Positions 1-8,362 are shown, counted from the stretch's first letter. The stretch: DNA of 64,000 nucleotides from VHCN01 sp964589935 (GCA_964589935.1 CAZPVD010000003.1:1-64000); one strand, 5' to 3'. Program-made: numbers and translations. The notes: generated by a model from the sequence alone, not told the origin.

Positions 1-1
1 C

Positions 2-520
2 AACGGCATGAGCATCAACTTCCACAACAACTGGATCACGCCGCCCGACTTCGAGGGCCCGGTGAACCAGGGCCACGAAATCGTCGGCACCGACGGCAAG
101 GTCGAGAGCGACCAGCAATACCGCGGCTTCCGCTGGTGGAACAAGGGCGGCGGCTCGCGCACGAGCAATAATCATTTCACCCGCGATGTGCTCCGCGCTG
201 ACGGCACCAAGGCTTACGTCGGCTACGGCGTGGACAGCCTGACCGTCGGCCTCGTGGCGGTCTGCCGCGTGAAATTCGCCGGCGAAACGCGGGACGCGGT
301 GGCGGGCTTGTATCCGACCGCCGAGGAGGCACGCATCACCTGCGCCATCGTGGACGCCGCCGCCAAAGTGCGTGACCTGAACTTCAAATACCTGGCCGAA
401 GGCAAAGGGGCGACCGTCACCGCCCGCTTCGGCCCCGACGGCATCACCATCTGCGATCCGAACCGTGCTGGCGAAGGGGCAGCGGCAGTGTTTGAGAAGA
501 TTTACGAGAAGGCGGTTTGA
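2..520 (+). CDS. Gfo/Idh/MocA-family oxidoreductase, C-terminal part (cut by window start)
   Basis: The reading frame is open to the left edge, so the apparent ATG at 8 is an internal Met and the gene starts outside the window. What remains (about 172 residues) looks like the C-terminal substrate domain of Gfo/Idh/MocA NAD(P)-dependent sugar or cyclitol dehydrogenases. The supporting segment runs GTDGKVESDQQYRG, RWWNKGGGSR, GYGVDSL and ends in ARFGPDGITICDPNRAGEG. The Rossmann domain is not visible, so substrate and cofactor cannot be judged. Two fragments of a close paralogue lie downstream at 1244-1399 and 2393-2689. The family call rests on recalled resemblance of this C-terminal signature. 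Confidence 0.7.
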   Translation, partial: NGMSINFHNNWITPPDFEGPVNQGHEIVGTDGKVESDQQYRGFRWWNKGGGSRTSNNHFTRDVLRADGTKAYVGYGVDSLTVGLVAVCRVKFAGETRDAVAGLYPTAEEARITCAIVDAAAKVRDLNFKYLAEGKGATVTARFGPDGITICDPNRAGEGAAAVFEKIYEKAV

Positions 521-538
521 AACGGTCGCGCCTTAACG

Positions 539-1216
539 ATGAAAGAATTTCCATCAATCTGGACAGTGCCCTCACGTCGAGTGCATGAAGGTCGCCATGT
601 CCGGTTGACGCCGTTGCAGGCGGACAACGATGCTGTGGAGTTGTATCAGTCCAGTCACGACTCGCCGGCAGCGCAGGAGATTTGGCGCTATCTCACGCAC
701 GGGCCGTATGCGAGTGAGGCGGACTTTCGCGACTGGCTTCGCAGCGTGCAGGACAGCGCGGATCCACTCTTCTTCACCGTCACACAACAGCAGAGCGGAC
801 GGCGTGTGGGGATGATTTCCATCCTGCGCATCACGCCGGCGCACGGCACTGCCGAGCTGGGACACATCTGGTATGGACTCGCCGCGCAACGGACACCGGT
901 CAACACCGAGTCGGTCTTCCTGCTGCTGCGGCATCTCTTCGACGATCTCGGCTACCGGCGTGTGGAGTGGAAGTGCAACGCGGAGAACGCCCGGAGCCGC
1001 GCCGCCGCGCTGCGGCTGGGCTTCCAGTTTGAAGGCATCTTCCGTCAGCACATGGTAGTGAAGGGGCACAACCGCGACACCGCGTGGTTCGCGGTGCTTG
1101 ATGGCGACTGGCCTGTCCACAAAGCGAATTTCGAATGCTGGCTCGCTGGAGATGGCCGGGTGTCATTGTCCGGGTTGAATGGAGTGGATCGTAAACACGA
1201 GACGAAAGCCGCTTAG
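539..1216 (+). CDS. GNAT-family N-acetyltransferase (RimJ/RimL-like)
   Basis: A 225-residue protein of the Acetyltransf_3 type, which transfers acetyl from acetyl-CoA to an amine such as a protein N-terminus or small molecule. Family hallmarks are the N-terminal VRLTPLQADND stretch, the central HIWYGLAAQRTPVNTES segment where the acetyl-CoA loop lies, and the late EWKCNAENARSRAAALRLGFQFEG block that is typical of RimJ/RimL-like enzymes. It starts 19 bases after the Gfo/Idh stop. The substrate cannot be told from sequence. It is flanked on both sides by Gfo/Idh 3' ends, so it may have moved with them. Confidence 0.85.
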   Translation: MKEFPSIWTVPSRRVHEGRHVRLTPLQADNDAVELYQSSHDSPAAQEIWRYLTHGPYASEADFRDWLRSVQDSADPLFFTVTQQQSGRRVGMISILRITPAHGTAELGHIWYGLAAQRTPVNTESVFLLLRHLFDDLGYRRVEWKCNAENARSRAAALRLGFQFEGIFRQHMVVKGHNRDTAWFAVLDGDWPVHKANFECWLAGDGRVSLSGLNGVDRKHETKAA

Positions 1217-1243
1217 TCAGCCACGCCTCCATCACTTCAATCC

Positions 1244-1399
1244 AAAGTGCGCGACCGGAATTTCAAATACATGGCGGAGGGCAAAGGCGCGCCCGTTACC
1301 GCGCGCTTCGGCAAGGACGGTATCACGATCTGCGACCCGAACCGCGCGGGCGAAGGGGCGGAGAAGGTGTTTCAGAAGATTTATTTGCAATCAATATGA
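1244..1399 (+). pseudogene. Gfo/Idh oxidoreductase fragment (extreme C-terminus)
   Basis: Fifty-one in-frame codons ending in TGA give KVRDRNFKYMAEG through DGITICDPNRAGEG to VFQKIYLQ. They match the last 50 or so codons of the gene at 2-520 but differ at many positions, so this is a relic of a paralogue and not a recent copy. There is no upstream part of the gene and no start. The matching middle part of such a gene lies downstream at 2393-2689, so the two pieces are in reverse order. Confidence 0.8.
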
Positions 1400-1420
1400 C
1401 CATTGCTACAAGATCCCTAT

Positions 1421-2383
1421 ATGCATCCACTTATTGGCCCCAATGCTACGCACAGCGAGTTATTCGCGTTATTAAATCACGCCGAAACACTTGTCCGTCT
1501 CGAAGCGGTCAAAAGAATCGGGAATCGGCTTCTGCTAAACGGTGACTGTTACGCTAGGGTGGCTGAAATCGTCCCATTGCTCGAAGATGTAGAGTTATCC
1601 GTTAGGAAGGCGGCGGCGATTACTCTCATGAAGATCGAACGGGAACCGTCTCGTAATGACGCCGCGTTTAAAGCAAAACACGAATTTCTCGTGTCAAATC
1701 TGTTGAGTCGCAGTGTGCTAGCTCAAATTGCAAATGTTGTGCTGGAGGAGGACACGGCCGAAGAACTCGCGGACTGGATGTTGCGAGGTGATTTGAATAG
1801 ACTGAAAGAATGGTGTATTAGCGCCATTGGTGAAACTAAGGACACCGATTTGCTCGCACGATTGTATAACAAAGCTTCGATGCCCTTTGTTAAGATACTT
1901 GTCTTAAAAGCGCTCAGAGGCCAAGCTGATGACAATACAATTAGTGTTTTTCGAATGGGAAAAAGCGATAAGGATGTTCAGATTCGCTTCCGGGCGGCGC
2001 TTTGTTCGATTCCTTGGTCCAACAATGAACGGCGCGATGTTGTCGAATGTTTCTGTCATGAGTTGATACCTCACTTACCCGTTCTGGAAGATGCTTTTAT
2101 CAAAAAACGTTTTGATGAGATCATGAATTTCTCTCGTGTAAGCGAACAAAAACCGTTTTTTGCAGATTCAACCGAACGCTTACGGAGTGCGCTTGATGAG
2201 GTGCTTGCTGAGAGAACTCGTCAATCTCGAAATTCGAACCCCGAGTATCGAATTAGTGGTAGCCCTGATTCAGCGGAATACGCTGAAATTCTTATGCCGC
2301 AAGGGTTCGGTTTTTTTGCCATCAAAGTATGGCGTTCTACTGGAGGATTCATTTCGACAATGCCCCCGAATACAGCTAGCTGA
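1421..2383 (+). CDS. HEAT-repeat-like protein
   Basis: About 320 residues from the ATG at 1421; the frame also opens at a TTG at 1403. The first two thirds are paired amphipathic helices typical of HEAT/ARM solenoids, for example LVRLEAVKRIGNRLL, VELSVRKAAAITLMKI and DLLARLYNKASMPFVKILVLKALRG. Such solenoids bind proteins; no catalytic motif is visible. The last 100 residues are less regular and may form a separate domain. Codon use is clearly AT-richer than the neighbours and the gene sits between two oxidoreductase fragments, so horizontal acquisition is likely. No strong ribosome-binding site precedes either start. Confidence 0.7.
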   Translation: MHPLIGPNATHSELFALLNHAETLVRLEAVKRIGNRLLLNGDCYARVAEIVPLLEDVELSVRKAAAITLMKIEREPSRNDAAFKAKHEFLVSNLLSRSVLAQIANVVLEEDTAEELADWMLRGDLNRLKEWCISAIGETKDTDLLARLYNKASMPFVKILVLKALRGQADDNTISVFRMGKSDKDVQIRFRAALCSIPWSNNERRDVVECFCHELIPHLPVLEDAFIKKRFDEIMNFSRVSEQKPFFADSTERLRSALDEVLAERTRQSRNSNPEYRISGSPDSAEYAEILMPQGFGFFAIKVWRSTGGFISTMPPNTAS

Positions 2384-2392
2384 GAGGAACTG

Positions 2393-2689
2393 GTCAATGC
2401 GGGGCTCGGTGCCGACGGCAACGTGGAGAGCGACCAGCAATACCGCGGCTTCCGCTGGTGGAACAAGGGCGGCGGTTCGCGCACGAGCAACCACCACTTC
2501 ACCCGCGACGTGCTCCGCTCGGACGGCAGCAAGGCGTATGTCGGCTACGGCGTGGACAGCCTCACCGTCGGCCTCGTGGCCATCTGTCGCGTGAAGTTCG
2601 CCGGCGAAAACCGCGACGCCGTGGCGAGTCTGTATCCCACCGCCGAAGAAGCCCGTATCACCTGCGCCATCGTGGGATCGCGGGAATAA
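2393..2689 (+). pseudogene. Gfo/Idh oxidoreductase fragment (middle part)
   Basis: In frame from about 2393 the sequence reads VNAGLGADGNVESDQQYRG, then RWWNKGGGSR, GYGVDSL and PTAEEARITCAIV, before GSRE and a stop. It is the equivalent of roughly codons 22 to 118 of the gene at 2-520, with scattered substitutions. Homology stops at AIV, immediately before the DAAAKVRD junction where the other fragment (1244-1399) begins. It has no N-terminal Rossmann domain and no proper start, so it is unlikely to make a working enzyme. Confidence 0.8.
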
Positions 2690-2736
2690 ATCCGAGTTCT
2701 ATCAGTGTTCAATTTGTGGCTCAATCAACTCACAGC

Positions 2737-2886
2737 ATGAACACGGAAGCCTCCGCACTTTCACCGCAGTTCAACCGCCGTGCCGCGCTGAAGCTGGCGG
2801 GCGCTTCGCTCGCCGTGGGGCTGGCCGCGCCGGAGTCCTTCGCCGCGAAGCGCCGCGCGAAGAAGGCCATCGTGGCCGGCGGCTGA
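2737..2886 (+). pseudogene. Truncated Tat-exported FAD-dependent oxidoreductase (N-terminus only)
   Basis: A 49-codon frame from ATG 2737 carries a twin-arginine signal (NRRAALKLAGASLAVGLA) followed by KRRAKKAIVAGG and then a stop. KxAIVAGG is how the dinucleotide-binding GxGxxG loop of Tat-exported flavin amine-oxidase-like proteins begins, so the frame ends in the middle of the FAD-binding motif. No continuation is seen in any frame downstream. The most economical reading is the 5' stub of a deleted gene. It could alternatively be a tiny exported peptide, which is less likely. Confidence 0.6.
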
Positions 2887-2966
2887 AATCGAAGTCGGCT
2901 CGCCCGCCCAAGTGTGAAGAAGAATCCGTCTTGAGATTCGCCGCCAACCTGCGACTCTGATTCATC

Positions 2967-3599
2967 ATGAACACCCGCACCATGCATTCCGCAAAGATGC
3001 CGTTCGCTGTCGTGGTGGCTGCCTTCGCGTTGGCCTGTCCGCTGGGCGCCGCCGAACCAAAACCTGCGCCGTCCGGCAAAGCGCCACCGGCGAAACCGAA
3101 ATGGAATGTCACCCACCAGCTTGTGCAGGGCCAGCCGTGGCACAGTGTGAAAAAGTCCGAGCAGGAACTGCTGGCGGGTGTCAAGGAAAGCGAGGCCACG
3201 CCGGATCAGCGGCTCGTGCTGGCGCTCAATGATCTCGGCGGCTGGTATCGCGGCAAGGCGCGCTATGACGATGCGGACAAAATCTATCGCCGGGTTCTTG
3301 ATCTCCAAATTAAGCGCGGTCTGGAAATGCACTATGACCTCGCCCTCACTCACAATGATCTCGGTGTCGTGCTCACCGAGGCAGGCCGGCACCCGGAAGC
3401 AGAAAAAGCCTTCAAGACTGCGAAGGAACTATGGGAGAAGCGCTGGGACGGCCCGCTGCCTACCGAGGATCACGCGGTGACCCTTCATAATTACGCAGTG
3501 CTTCTCGAAAAAATCGGCCGCGGCGACGAAGCAAAATCTCTGGAAGCCAAGGCCGACGAAATCATGGCGATACGGAAAAAGGCGATCGAGGGAATTTGA
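2967..3599 (+). CDS. Secreted TPR protein
   Basis: A 210-residue protein with an N-terminal signal sequence (MPFAVVVAAFALACPLGAAEP) and a Pro/Lys-rich linker, followed from about residue 75 by three tetratricopeptide-like helix pairs: LALNDLGGWYRGKARYDDAD, LTHNDLGVVLTEAGRHPEAE and VTLHNYAVLLEKIGRGDEA. The TPR unit is a protein-binding scaffold; the partner is unknown. It probably works in the periplasm. The gene stands alone, 77 bases from a convergent small gene. A later Met at codon 11 would also leave a signal peptide. Confidence 0.8.
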   Translation: MNTRTMHSAKMPFAVVVAAFALACPLGAAEPKPAPSGKAPPAKPKWNVTHQLVQGQPWHSVKKSEQELLAGVKESEATPDQRLVLALNDLGGWYRGKARYDDADKIYRRVLDLQIKRGLEMHYDLALTHNDLGVVLTEAGRHPEAEKAFKTAKELWEKRWDGPLPTEDHAVTLHNYAVLLEKIGRGDEAKSLEAKADEIMAIRKKAIEGI

Positions 3600-3676
3600 T
3601 TTCCCAAAGCTGACGCCTGTGCCTGGCCGGCCTGAACTTCAAGCAGATGGACGCGGCCAGCCGCGAGCCTTCCGTT

Positions 3677-3952
3677 TCACTTCCTCACAAACAGCCAGAT
3701 ATAGCCGGTGCGCTCCTCGTGCATGAAGGCGGTGCGTTCCTCGTAAACTTTATGGTAACGCTCCATCGCCTTCTGGTTGTTGCCGCCGCTGGAACTGCCA
3801 AGCTCGCGCGAGGCGGCTTGGATGGACTCCTGCCACTTGGCGTAACGCTTCGCAAACTCCTCCTTGCTCACGCCGTTGGCGGTGGAAATGAGCGTGACGT
3901 TGGCGCCGACGAGGAGGTCGGGCTTGCCTTTCATGTCGGGTGCCTTTCGCAT
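3677..3952 (-). CDS. Small hypothetical protein
   Basis: A 91-residue frame that starts at ATG 3952 shortly after an in-frame stop, which supports the start. The sequence GKPDLLVGANVTLISTANG, then VSKEEFAKRYAKWQESI and ERYHKVYEERTAF, is charged and helical with a short hydrophobic strand near the N-terminus and an aromatic C-terminus (GYIWLFVRK). I do not recognise the family. There is no signal peptide or membrane segment. It lies convergent to the TPR gene and close to scattered gene relics, so it could itself be a remnant of a longer gene. Confidence 0.45.
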   Translation of the reverse strand: MRKAPDMKGKPDLLVGANVTLISTANGVSKEEFAKRYAKWQESIQAASRELGSSSGGNNQKAMERYHKVYEERTAFMHEERTGYIWLFVRK

Positions 3953-4110
3953 GCTGGCCCAAGACTAACATTCCTCCCGGCCCGAAAAAGCGTGGTCACG
4001 TCAGTTCGTGCTGCGCGCTGCTGTTTGGAGTGTGCGTCACAAAAACATCAGAAGCGGAGACAAATCGTGTAGCGGCGCGAGTGTTTCCCCGGCATGATGC
4101 GGCCCGTTTT

Positions 4111-5490
4111 ATGGGCAAAGAATTCAGCATCACGCCGCGCGATGTGCCGCGTGTTGAAACCAAATACCGCCGCATCGTCACCCCGCTGCCGCATCCGGAC
4201 TCGGTGGCGACGCTCGAAAAACTCCGCCAGTTCGAGCCGCAGTCCATGCGCGGGCAGCCGCCCATCGTGTGGGATCACGCGCAGGACATCTTCATCTCCG
4301 ACAAATACGGCAACCGCTGGCTCGACTGGTCAAGCGGCGTGCTCGTCACAAACGCCGGCCACTGCGCGCCGGAGGTCAAGCAGGCCATTCTCGATCAGGT
4401 CAACAGCAACCTGCTCCACAGCTACGTTTTTCCAAATGAGGAACGCGCTGCGCTTGTGGAGTGCCTCGCTGGCGTCGCGCCCGATGGCTTGAAGAAAGTT
4501 TTCCTGCTCACGACCGGCTCCGAGGCGACCGAGTGCGCCATCAAGCTCTCTCGCGCGATGGGCATCAAGCGCGGCGGCAAAAAGAAAATCGGCATTGTCG
4601 GTTTCGCGCGCGGCTTTCACGGGCGCACGCTCGGCTCGCAGCAGGCGGGCGGCATGGCCGGACAGAAGTCGTGGATCGTCAACGAAGACCCCGCGATTTT
4701 GAACGCGCCGTTCCCCGACGGTTACTGGCAGGAGGACACGCGCTTTGAAACTTTTCTCGACGCCATCGCCGCGCGCGGCCTCAAGCCGGAGAACATCGCC
4801 GGTGTGATGATGGAGACGTATCAAGGCGTTGGTCCCGACTTCGCGCCGGTGGAATACGTCCGCCGCATGGCCGAGTGGTGCAAAAAAAACGATGTGGTGC
4901 TCGTGTTCGACGAAGTGCAGGCGGGCTTCGGTCGCACGGGCAAGTTCTGGGCCTTCGAGCATTACGGCGTGACACCCGATGTCATCTGCTGCGGCAAAGG
5001 CATCAGCAGTTCGCTGCCGATTTCAGCCGTGATCGGCCGCGAGGAAATCATGGACCAGTTCCCGCCCGGCTCGATGACGAGCACGCACACGGGCAATCCC
5101 GTGTGCTGCGCCGCCGCACTGGCGAGCGTGAAGAAAATTGTGAACGAGAACCTGACCGGCAACGCCGCGCGCCTGGAGAAACCGCTGCTCGAAGGTTTGA
5201 AAAAGATTCAGGCGAAGCACCCGGATGTCATCGGCCACGTCACCGCGCGCGGGCTGGTCGGCGGTTTGCAAACCGTGAAGCGCGGCACGAAGGAGCCCGA
5301 CCACGACCTCGCGCACGCCATCATCGAACGCTGCATGTGGAAGGGACTGCTGTTTTTCGCGCCGGTTGGCGCGTGGGGCCAGACGGTGAAGATTTCCCCG
5401 CCGCTGACGATTCCCGAAGATGCGCTGCGCGAAGGACTCGCCGTGCTCGACGAGGCGACGGACGAAGCGGTGGGTTCGCTGTCCAAATAA
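4111..5490 (+). CDS. Class-III PLP-dependent aminotransferase (GabT/ArgD-like)
   Basis: A 459-residue protein of the acetylornithine / 4-aminobutyrate aminotransferase family. Seen motifs are the phosphate-binding TTGSEATECAIKL segment, GFHGRTLGSQQAGG, the cofactor aspartate in VFDEVQAGFGRTG (about D267) and the Schiff-base lysine in ICCGKGISSSLP (about K296). TSTHTGNPVCCAAA is the next conserved block. Length and motif order are complete, so it should be an active enzyme; the amino donor is not determined (GABA, ornithine or another omega-amine). ATG 4111 is preferred because residues upstream in the frame do not look like protein. A methyltransferase gene follows after 11 bases. Confidence 0.88.
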   Translation: MGKEFSITPRDVPRVETKYRRIVTPLPHPDSVATLEKLRQFEPQSMRGQPPIVWDHAQDIFISDKYGNRWLDWSSGVLVTNAGHCAPEVKQAILDQVNSNLLHSYVFPNEERAALVECLAGVAPDGLKKVFLLTTGSEATECAIKLSRAMGIKRGGKKKIGIVGFARGFHGRTLGSQQAGGMAGQKSWIVNEDPAILNAPFPDGYWQEDTRFETFLDAIAARGLKPENIAGVMMETYQGVGPDFAPVEYVRRMAEWCKKNDVVLVFDEVQAGFGRTGKFWAFEHYGVTPDVICCGKGISSSLPISAVIGREEIMDQFPPGSMTSTHTGNPVCCAAALASVKKIVNENLTGNAARLEKPLLEGLKKIQAKHPDVIGHVTARGLVGGLQTVKRGTKEPDHDLAHAIIERCMWKGLLFFAPVGAWGQTVKISPPLTIPEDALREGLAVLDEATDEAVGSLSK

Positions 5491-5501
5491 GGACGGGCCG
5501 G

Positions 5502-6314
5502 ATGAAATTGCGCGAGTTTTTCTACGCCGCCGGTTTCAAACCGGCGCCGAAGGAATTCCCCTTCGACCTCGACGCCTTCACCTTGCCGCGCGAGGGCCGA
5601 GTCGAGTTCGCCCGCTGGCGTCATCCCAAGGAGCAGCGCAAGGTGATTTCGCAGGGTGCGGTGGATGCGTTGCGCCGGTTCCTGCGCGAAGGCGACGTGG
5701 CTGTGGACATCGGCGCGCACAGCGGAGACACGACGGTGCCGCTCGCCCTGGCCGTGGGCCGCGCCGGCGCGGTGTTTGCGCTCGAACCGAATCCGTATGC
5801 GTTCAAGGTGCTGCTCGCAAACTCGGCGCTGAACCGCAAAACCACCAACATCATCCCGCTCATGTTTGCGGCGACGCCGGAGGACGGCGAGTTTGAGTTC
5901 GAGTATTCGGACGCCGGTTTTTGCAACGGCGGTATGCACGCCGGCATCAGCAAGTGGAAGCACGCGCACTTCTTCAAGCTCCAGGTGCAGGGCCGGAATC
6001 TGGTGAACTACTTGAAGCGCGAGTATCCCGGCGAGCTTGCTCGCGTGCGTTATGTAAAGATTGACACGGAGGGCTTCGACCGCGCTGTTGCCGCGAGCCT
6101 GCGCGAGCTGCTCGCGGCGAACCGCCCGTTTTTACGGTCGGAGATTTTCGGTCATCTATCCGAATCGGAGCGCGCCGGTTACTTCCGCGACCTGCTCGCG
6201 CTCGGCTACACGATCCACAAGTTGAACAGCGACGAGGATTACGAGGGTGAAGTGCTCACGGAACGCGACGTGATGCGCTGGCCGCACTTCGACATCTTCG
6301 CCGTGCCTGCGTGA
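5502..6314 (+). CDS. FkbM-family SAM-dependent methyltransferase
   Basis: 270 residues. The SAM-binding loop is VAVDIGAHSGDTT (about residues 67-78), followed by FALEPNPYAF, the acidic ribose-binding strand, and by YVKIDTEGFD, the FkbM signature strand near residue 185. FkbM enzymes O-methylate sugars, polyketides or peptides. It begins 11 bases after the aminotransferase with a GGACGGG-type ribosome site, so the two are probably co-transcribed. An aminotransferase plus methyltransferase pair would suit amino-sugar tailoring, but that is inference only. Confidence 0.82.
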   Translation: MKLREFFYAAGFKPAPKEFPFDLDAFTLPREGRVEFARWRHPKEQRKVISQGAVDALRRFLREGDVAVDIGAHSGDTTVPLALAVGRAGAVFALEPNPYAFKVLLANSALNRKTTNIIPLMFAATPEDGEFEFEYSDAGFCNGGMHAGISKWKHAHFFKLQVQGRNLVNYLKREYPGELARVRYVKIDTEGFDRAVAASLRELLAANRPFLRSEIFGHLSESERAGYFRDLLALGYTIHKLNSDEDYEGEVLTERDVMRWPHFDIFAVPA

Positions 6315-6341
6315 ACGCTGGCGAAGTGAAGAGCGCCGCCG

Positions 6342-6803
6342 CTACTGCGACTCCGCCTTCCGCTGGAAGACCATGTGGAACTGCACCTGCGGCGTGGTGA
6401 AGAAGTCCTTCGGGCGCGGGATGCCGGGATTGGCCGCGCACCATTCGAGCGTGTTGCCGTTGATGCGGTAGATGCCTTGGAAGACGCCCTTCTTTTCCTT
6501 CGTGTTGCCCGTGGCGTCCATCGTCCGAGCGGTGGGATTCAGCGAGAGGCTCTCGCAATTGCCGAGGCTCACGCCCTTGCCGTCCTTGCACGCGACGATC
6601 TTGCCGTCCTTGATGGTGAGTTCGGAGATGCTGACCATCGTGGCGTTGCCGCTCTTGCCCTTGCCACCGGGGTTGCGCACGCCGCCGACCCAGGTGCCTT
6701 CGAGCTTGGTGGTGTCATCCCGCCCAGTTTGGGCGAAGGCCGCGATGCCCAAAGCAGCGGAAAGGATGGCACATGCGGAAAGGGAAATGGATTTGGATTT
6801 CAT
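6342..6803 (-). CDS. Secreted TIGR03067-like protein
   Basis: About 153 residues from ATG 6803, chosen because it places a clean signal peptide (MKSKSISLSACAILSAALG, cut near AFAQT) at the N-terminus. The mature part starts KLEGTWVGG, continues ELTIKDGKIVAC and RTMDATGNTKEKKGVFQGIYRINGNTLEWC, and ends with a short C-terminal strand. This pattern, TW followed by an I.dG strand and a late Y.i.gd.L..C block, is that of the TIGR03067 family expanded in Planctomycetes and Verrucomicrobia. Function in that family is unknown. Convergent with the methyltransferase gene. Confidence 0.65.
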   Translation of the reverse strand: MKSKSISLSACAILSAALGIAAFAQTGRDDTTKLEGTWVGGVRNPGGKGKSGNATMVSISELTIKDGKIVACKDGKGVSLGNCESLSLNPTARTMDATGNTKEKKGVFQGIYRINGNTLEWCAANPGIPRPKDFFTTPQVQFHMVFQRKAESQ

Positions 6804-6863
6804 GGCGTGAACCATGAATGAAAGCGGCGGCGGATTCAACCCGGAAAGCGGCGCGGGAGGCCC

Positions 6864-7163
6864 CTACTCGAAATCATAGACGACGACCTTCTTGCAGTTC
6901 GGCTTGAAGGCATTCTCGATGAACTCAAGGTGCAGTGGATGCACCTGATAATCGTCCTGCGTCTTCTTGTCGGGAAAGACGATGTTCAGCGCGACCTGAT
7001 ATGTCTGGTCCACGACCGCGCGGTGGCTGCCCGCCATTTTGCCGGCGTGGAAATGCAGCACGCCGGGGATGGGCTTGAGATATTTCAGCGCCCCGGCGAG
7101 GAGTTCATCGGCGGCGTTCGGCTTGGCGGGATCGGTCCAGAAGATGACAACGTGCGAAAACAT
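6864..7163 (-). CDS. Dabb-family (stress-responsive alpha/beta-barrel) protein
   Basis: A 99-residue protein from ATG 7163. MFSHVVIFWTDPAK at the start, the central PGVLHFHAGKM and the NIVFPDKKTQDDYQVHPLHLEFIE stretch are typical of the Dabb ferredoxin-like fold, which forms dimeric barrels. Family members include olivetolic acid cyclase in plants and many uncharacterised bacterial proteins. The frame can be extended upstream, but the Dabb domain begins at this Met. It is divergent from recA. Function here is unknown. Confidence 0.75.
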   Translation of the reverse strand: MFSHVVIFWTDPAKPNAADELLAGALKYLKPIPGVLHFHAGKMAGSHRAVVDQTYQVALNIVFPDKKTQDDYQVHPLHLEFIENAFKPNCKKVVVYDFE

Positions 7164-7221
7164 AGGCGCGCAGCGTAGGCAGGCGCGCGGGCCGGGGCAA
7201 ATGTTTTTCTGCGAACGGCGA

Positions 7222-7250
7222 TTGACATGCCGCGCGCACTTCTCTATCAC
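7222..7250 (+). promoter_or_regulatory. Likely sigma-70-type promoter of recA
   Basis: TTGACA at 7222-7227 is followed after 17 bases by TATCAC at 7245-7250, giving a good -35/-10 pair. The recA start codon is 27 bases downstream of the -10, with AGGAG at 7268-7272 as ribosome site. I could not identify a LexA box with confidence. Confidence 0.6.
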
Positions 7251-7276
7251 CTTCGCAACACAACTCAGGAGAATCT

Positions 7277-8362
7277 ATGCCGCCCAAACCCGCTGATAAA
7301 TCCGTCGAGAAATCTGCCGACACCAAGGCCGCCGAGGCCTCCAAGATCGCCGCCACCCGCGCGCGCGAGCTGGACGCCGCCATTTCCAGCATCCACAAAA
7401 GCTACGGTGAAGGCGCCATCATGCGTCTCGGCGACGCGCAATCGAAGGTCAAGATTGGCATCATTCCGACCGGCGCGCTCGCGCTCGACCTCGCGCTCGG
7501 CGTCGGCGGCATTCCGCGCGGACGCGTCGTGGAGATTTTCGGGCCGGAATCTTCAGGCAAAACCACGCTGATGCTTCACGTCATCGCCAACGCGCAAAAG
7601 AGCGGCGGCCTCGCGGCGTTCATTGACGCCGAGCACGCGCTCGACCCCGGCTACGCGAAGAAGCTCGGCGTGAACCTCGACGACCTGCTCGTCTCGCAGC
7701 CCGACAGCGGCGAGGAAGCGCTCACGATTTGCGAAACGCTCGCGCGCTCGAACGCGCTCGACGTGATCGTCATTGATTCCGTCGCCGCACTCGTGCCGAA
7801 GGCGGAACTCGAAGGCGAGATGGGCATGGCCACGATGGGCATGCAGGCGCGGCTCATGTCACAGGCGCTGCGCAAACTCACCGCGATCTTGAGCAAATCC
7901 AAGACGACCTGCCTTTTCACCAACCAGCTCCGCGAAAAAGTCGGCGTCATGTTCGGCAATCCCGAAACCACGCCCGGCGGCAAGGCGCTCAAGTTCTACG
8001 CCAGCGTTCGCATGGACATTCGCCGCAAGGACACGCTCAAGGATTCCGCGGGCGCAGCCACGGGCAGCCACGTGCGAGTGAAAGTCGTGAAGAACAAGGT
8101 TGCGCCGCCGTTCGCCGAGGCCGAGTTCGACATCATCTTCAACCACGGCATTAACAAGGAAGGCAGCATTCTCGACGTGGGCGTGGACAAGGGAGTCGTC
8201 GAGAAGAAGGGCGCGTGGCTCCAGTTTAACGGCGATCTCATCGGCCAAGGCAAGGAAGCCGCGCAAGCCGCGATGCGCGACAAACCAGAACTATCCAAGA
8301 AAATCGTGGACGCGATTTATGCGAAGCTGGCGCTGCCCGTGGCCGCGAGCGCCGGTGCATGA
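7277..8362 (+). CDS. recA: Recombinase RecA
   Basis: A full-length RecA of 361 residues, the ATPase that coats single-stranded DNA, pairs it with homologous duplex and triggers LexA self-cleavage. The Walker A loop GPESSGKTT is at about 89-97, with the MAW-type LGVGGIPRGRVVEIFGPE before it, Walker B DVIVIDSVAALVPKAE, the L2-region signal TTCLFTNQLREKVGVMFGNPETTPGG, and KALKFYASVRMDIRR. An N-terminal Lys/Ala-rich extension of about 25 residues precedes the core, which is common outside proteobacteria. ATG 7277 follows AGGAG at normal spacing. Confidence 0.98.
   Translation: MPPKPADKSVEKSADTKAAEASKIAATRARELDAAISSIHKSYGEGAIMRLGDAQSKVKIGIIPTGALALDLALGVGGIPRGRVVEIFGPESSGKTTLMLHVIANAQKSGGLAAFIDAEHALDPGYAKKLGVNLDDLLVSQPDSGEEALTICETLARSNALDVIVIDSVAALVPKAELEGEMGMATMGMQARLMSQALRKLTAILSKSKTTCLFTNQLREKVGVMFGNPETTPGGKALKFYASVRMDIRRKDTLKDSAGAATGSHVRVKVVKNKVAPPFAEAEFDIIFNHGINKEGSILDVGVDKGVVEKKGAWLQFNGDLIGQGKEAAQAAMRDKPELSKKIVDAIYAKLALPVAASAGA

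Noticed and set aside
4875..5490. Arg-rich frame inside the aminotransferase gene that runs on into the methyltransferase frame
   Set aside because: The part before 5502 is a frame shadow of the aminotransferase; only the part from ATG 5502 is a gene.
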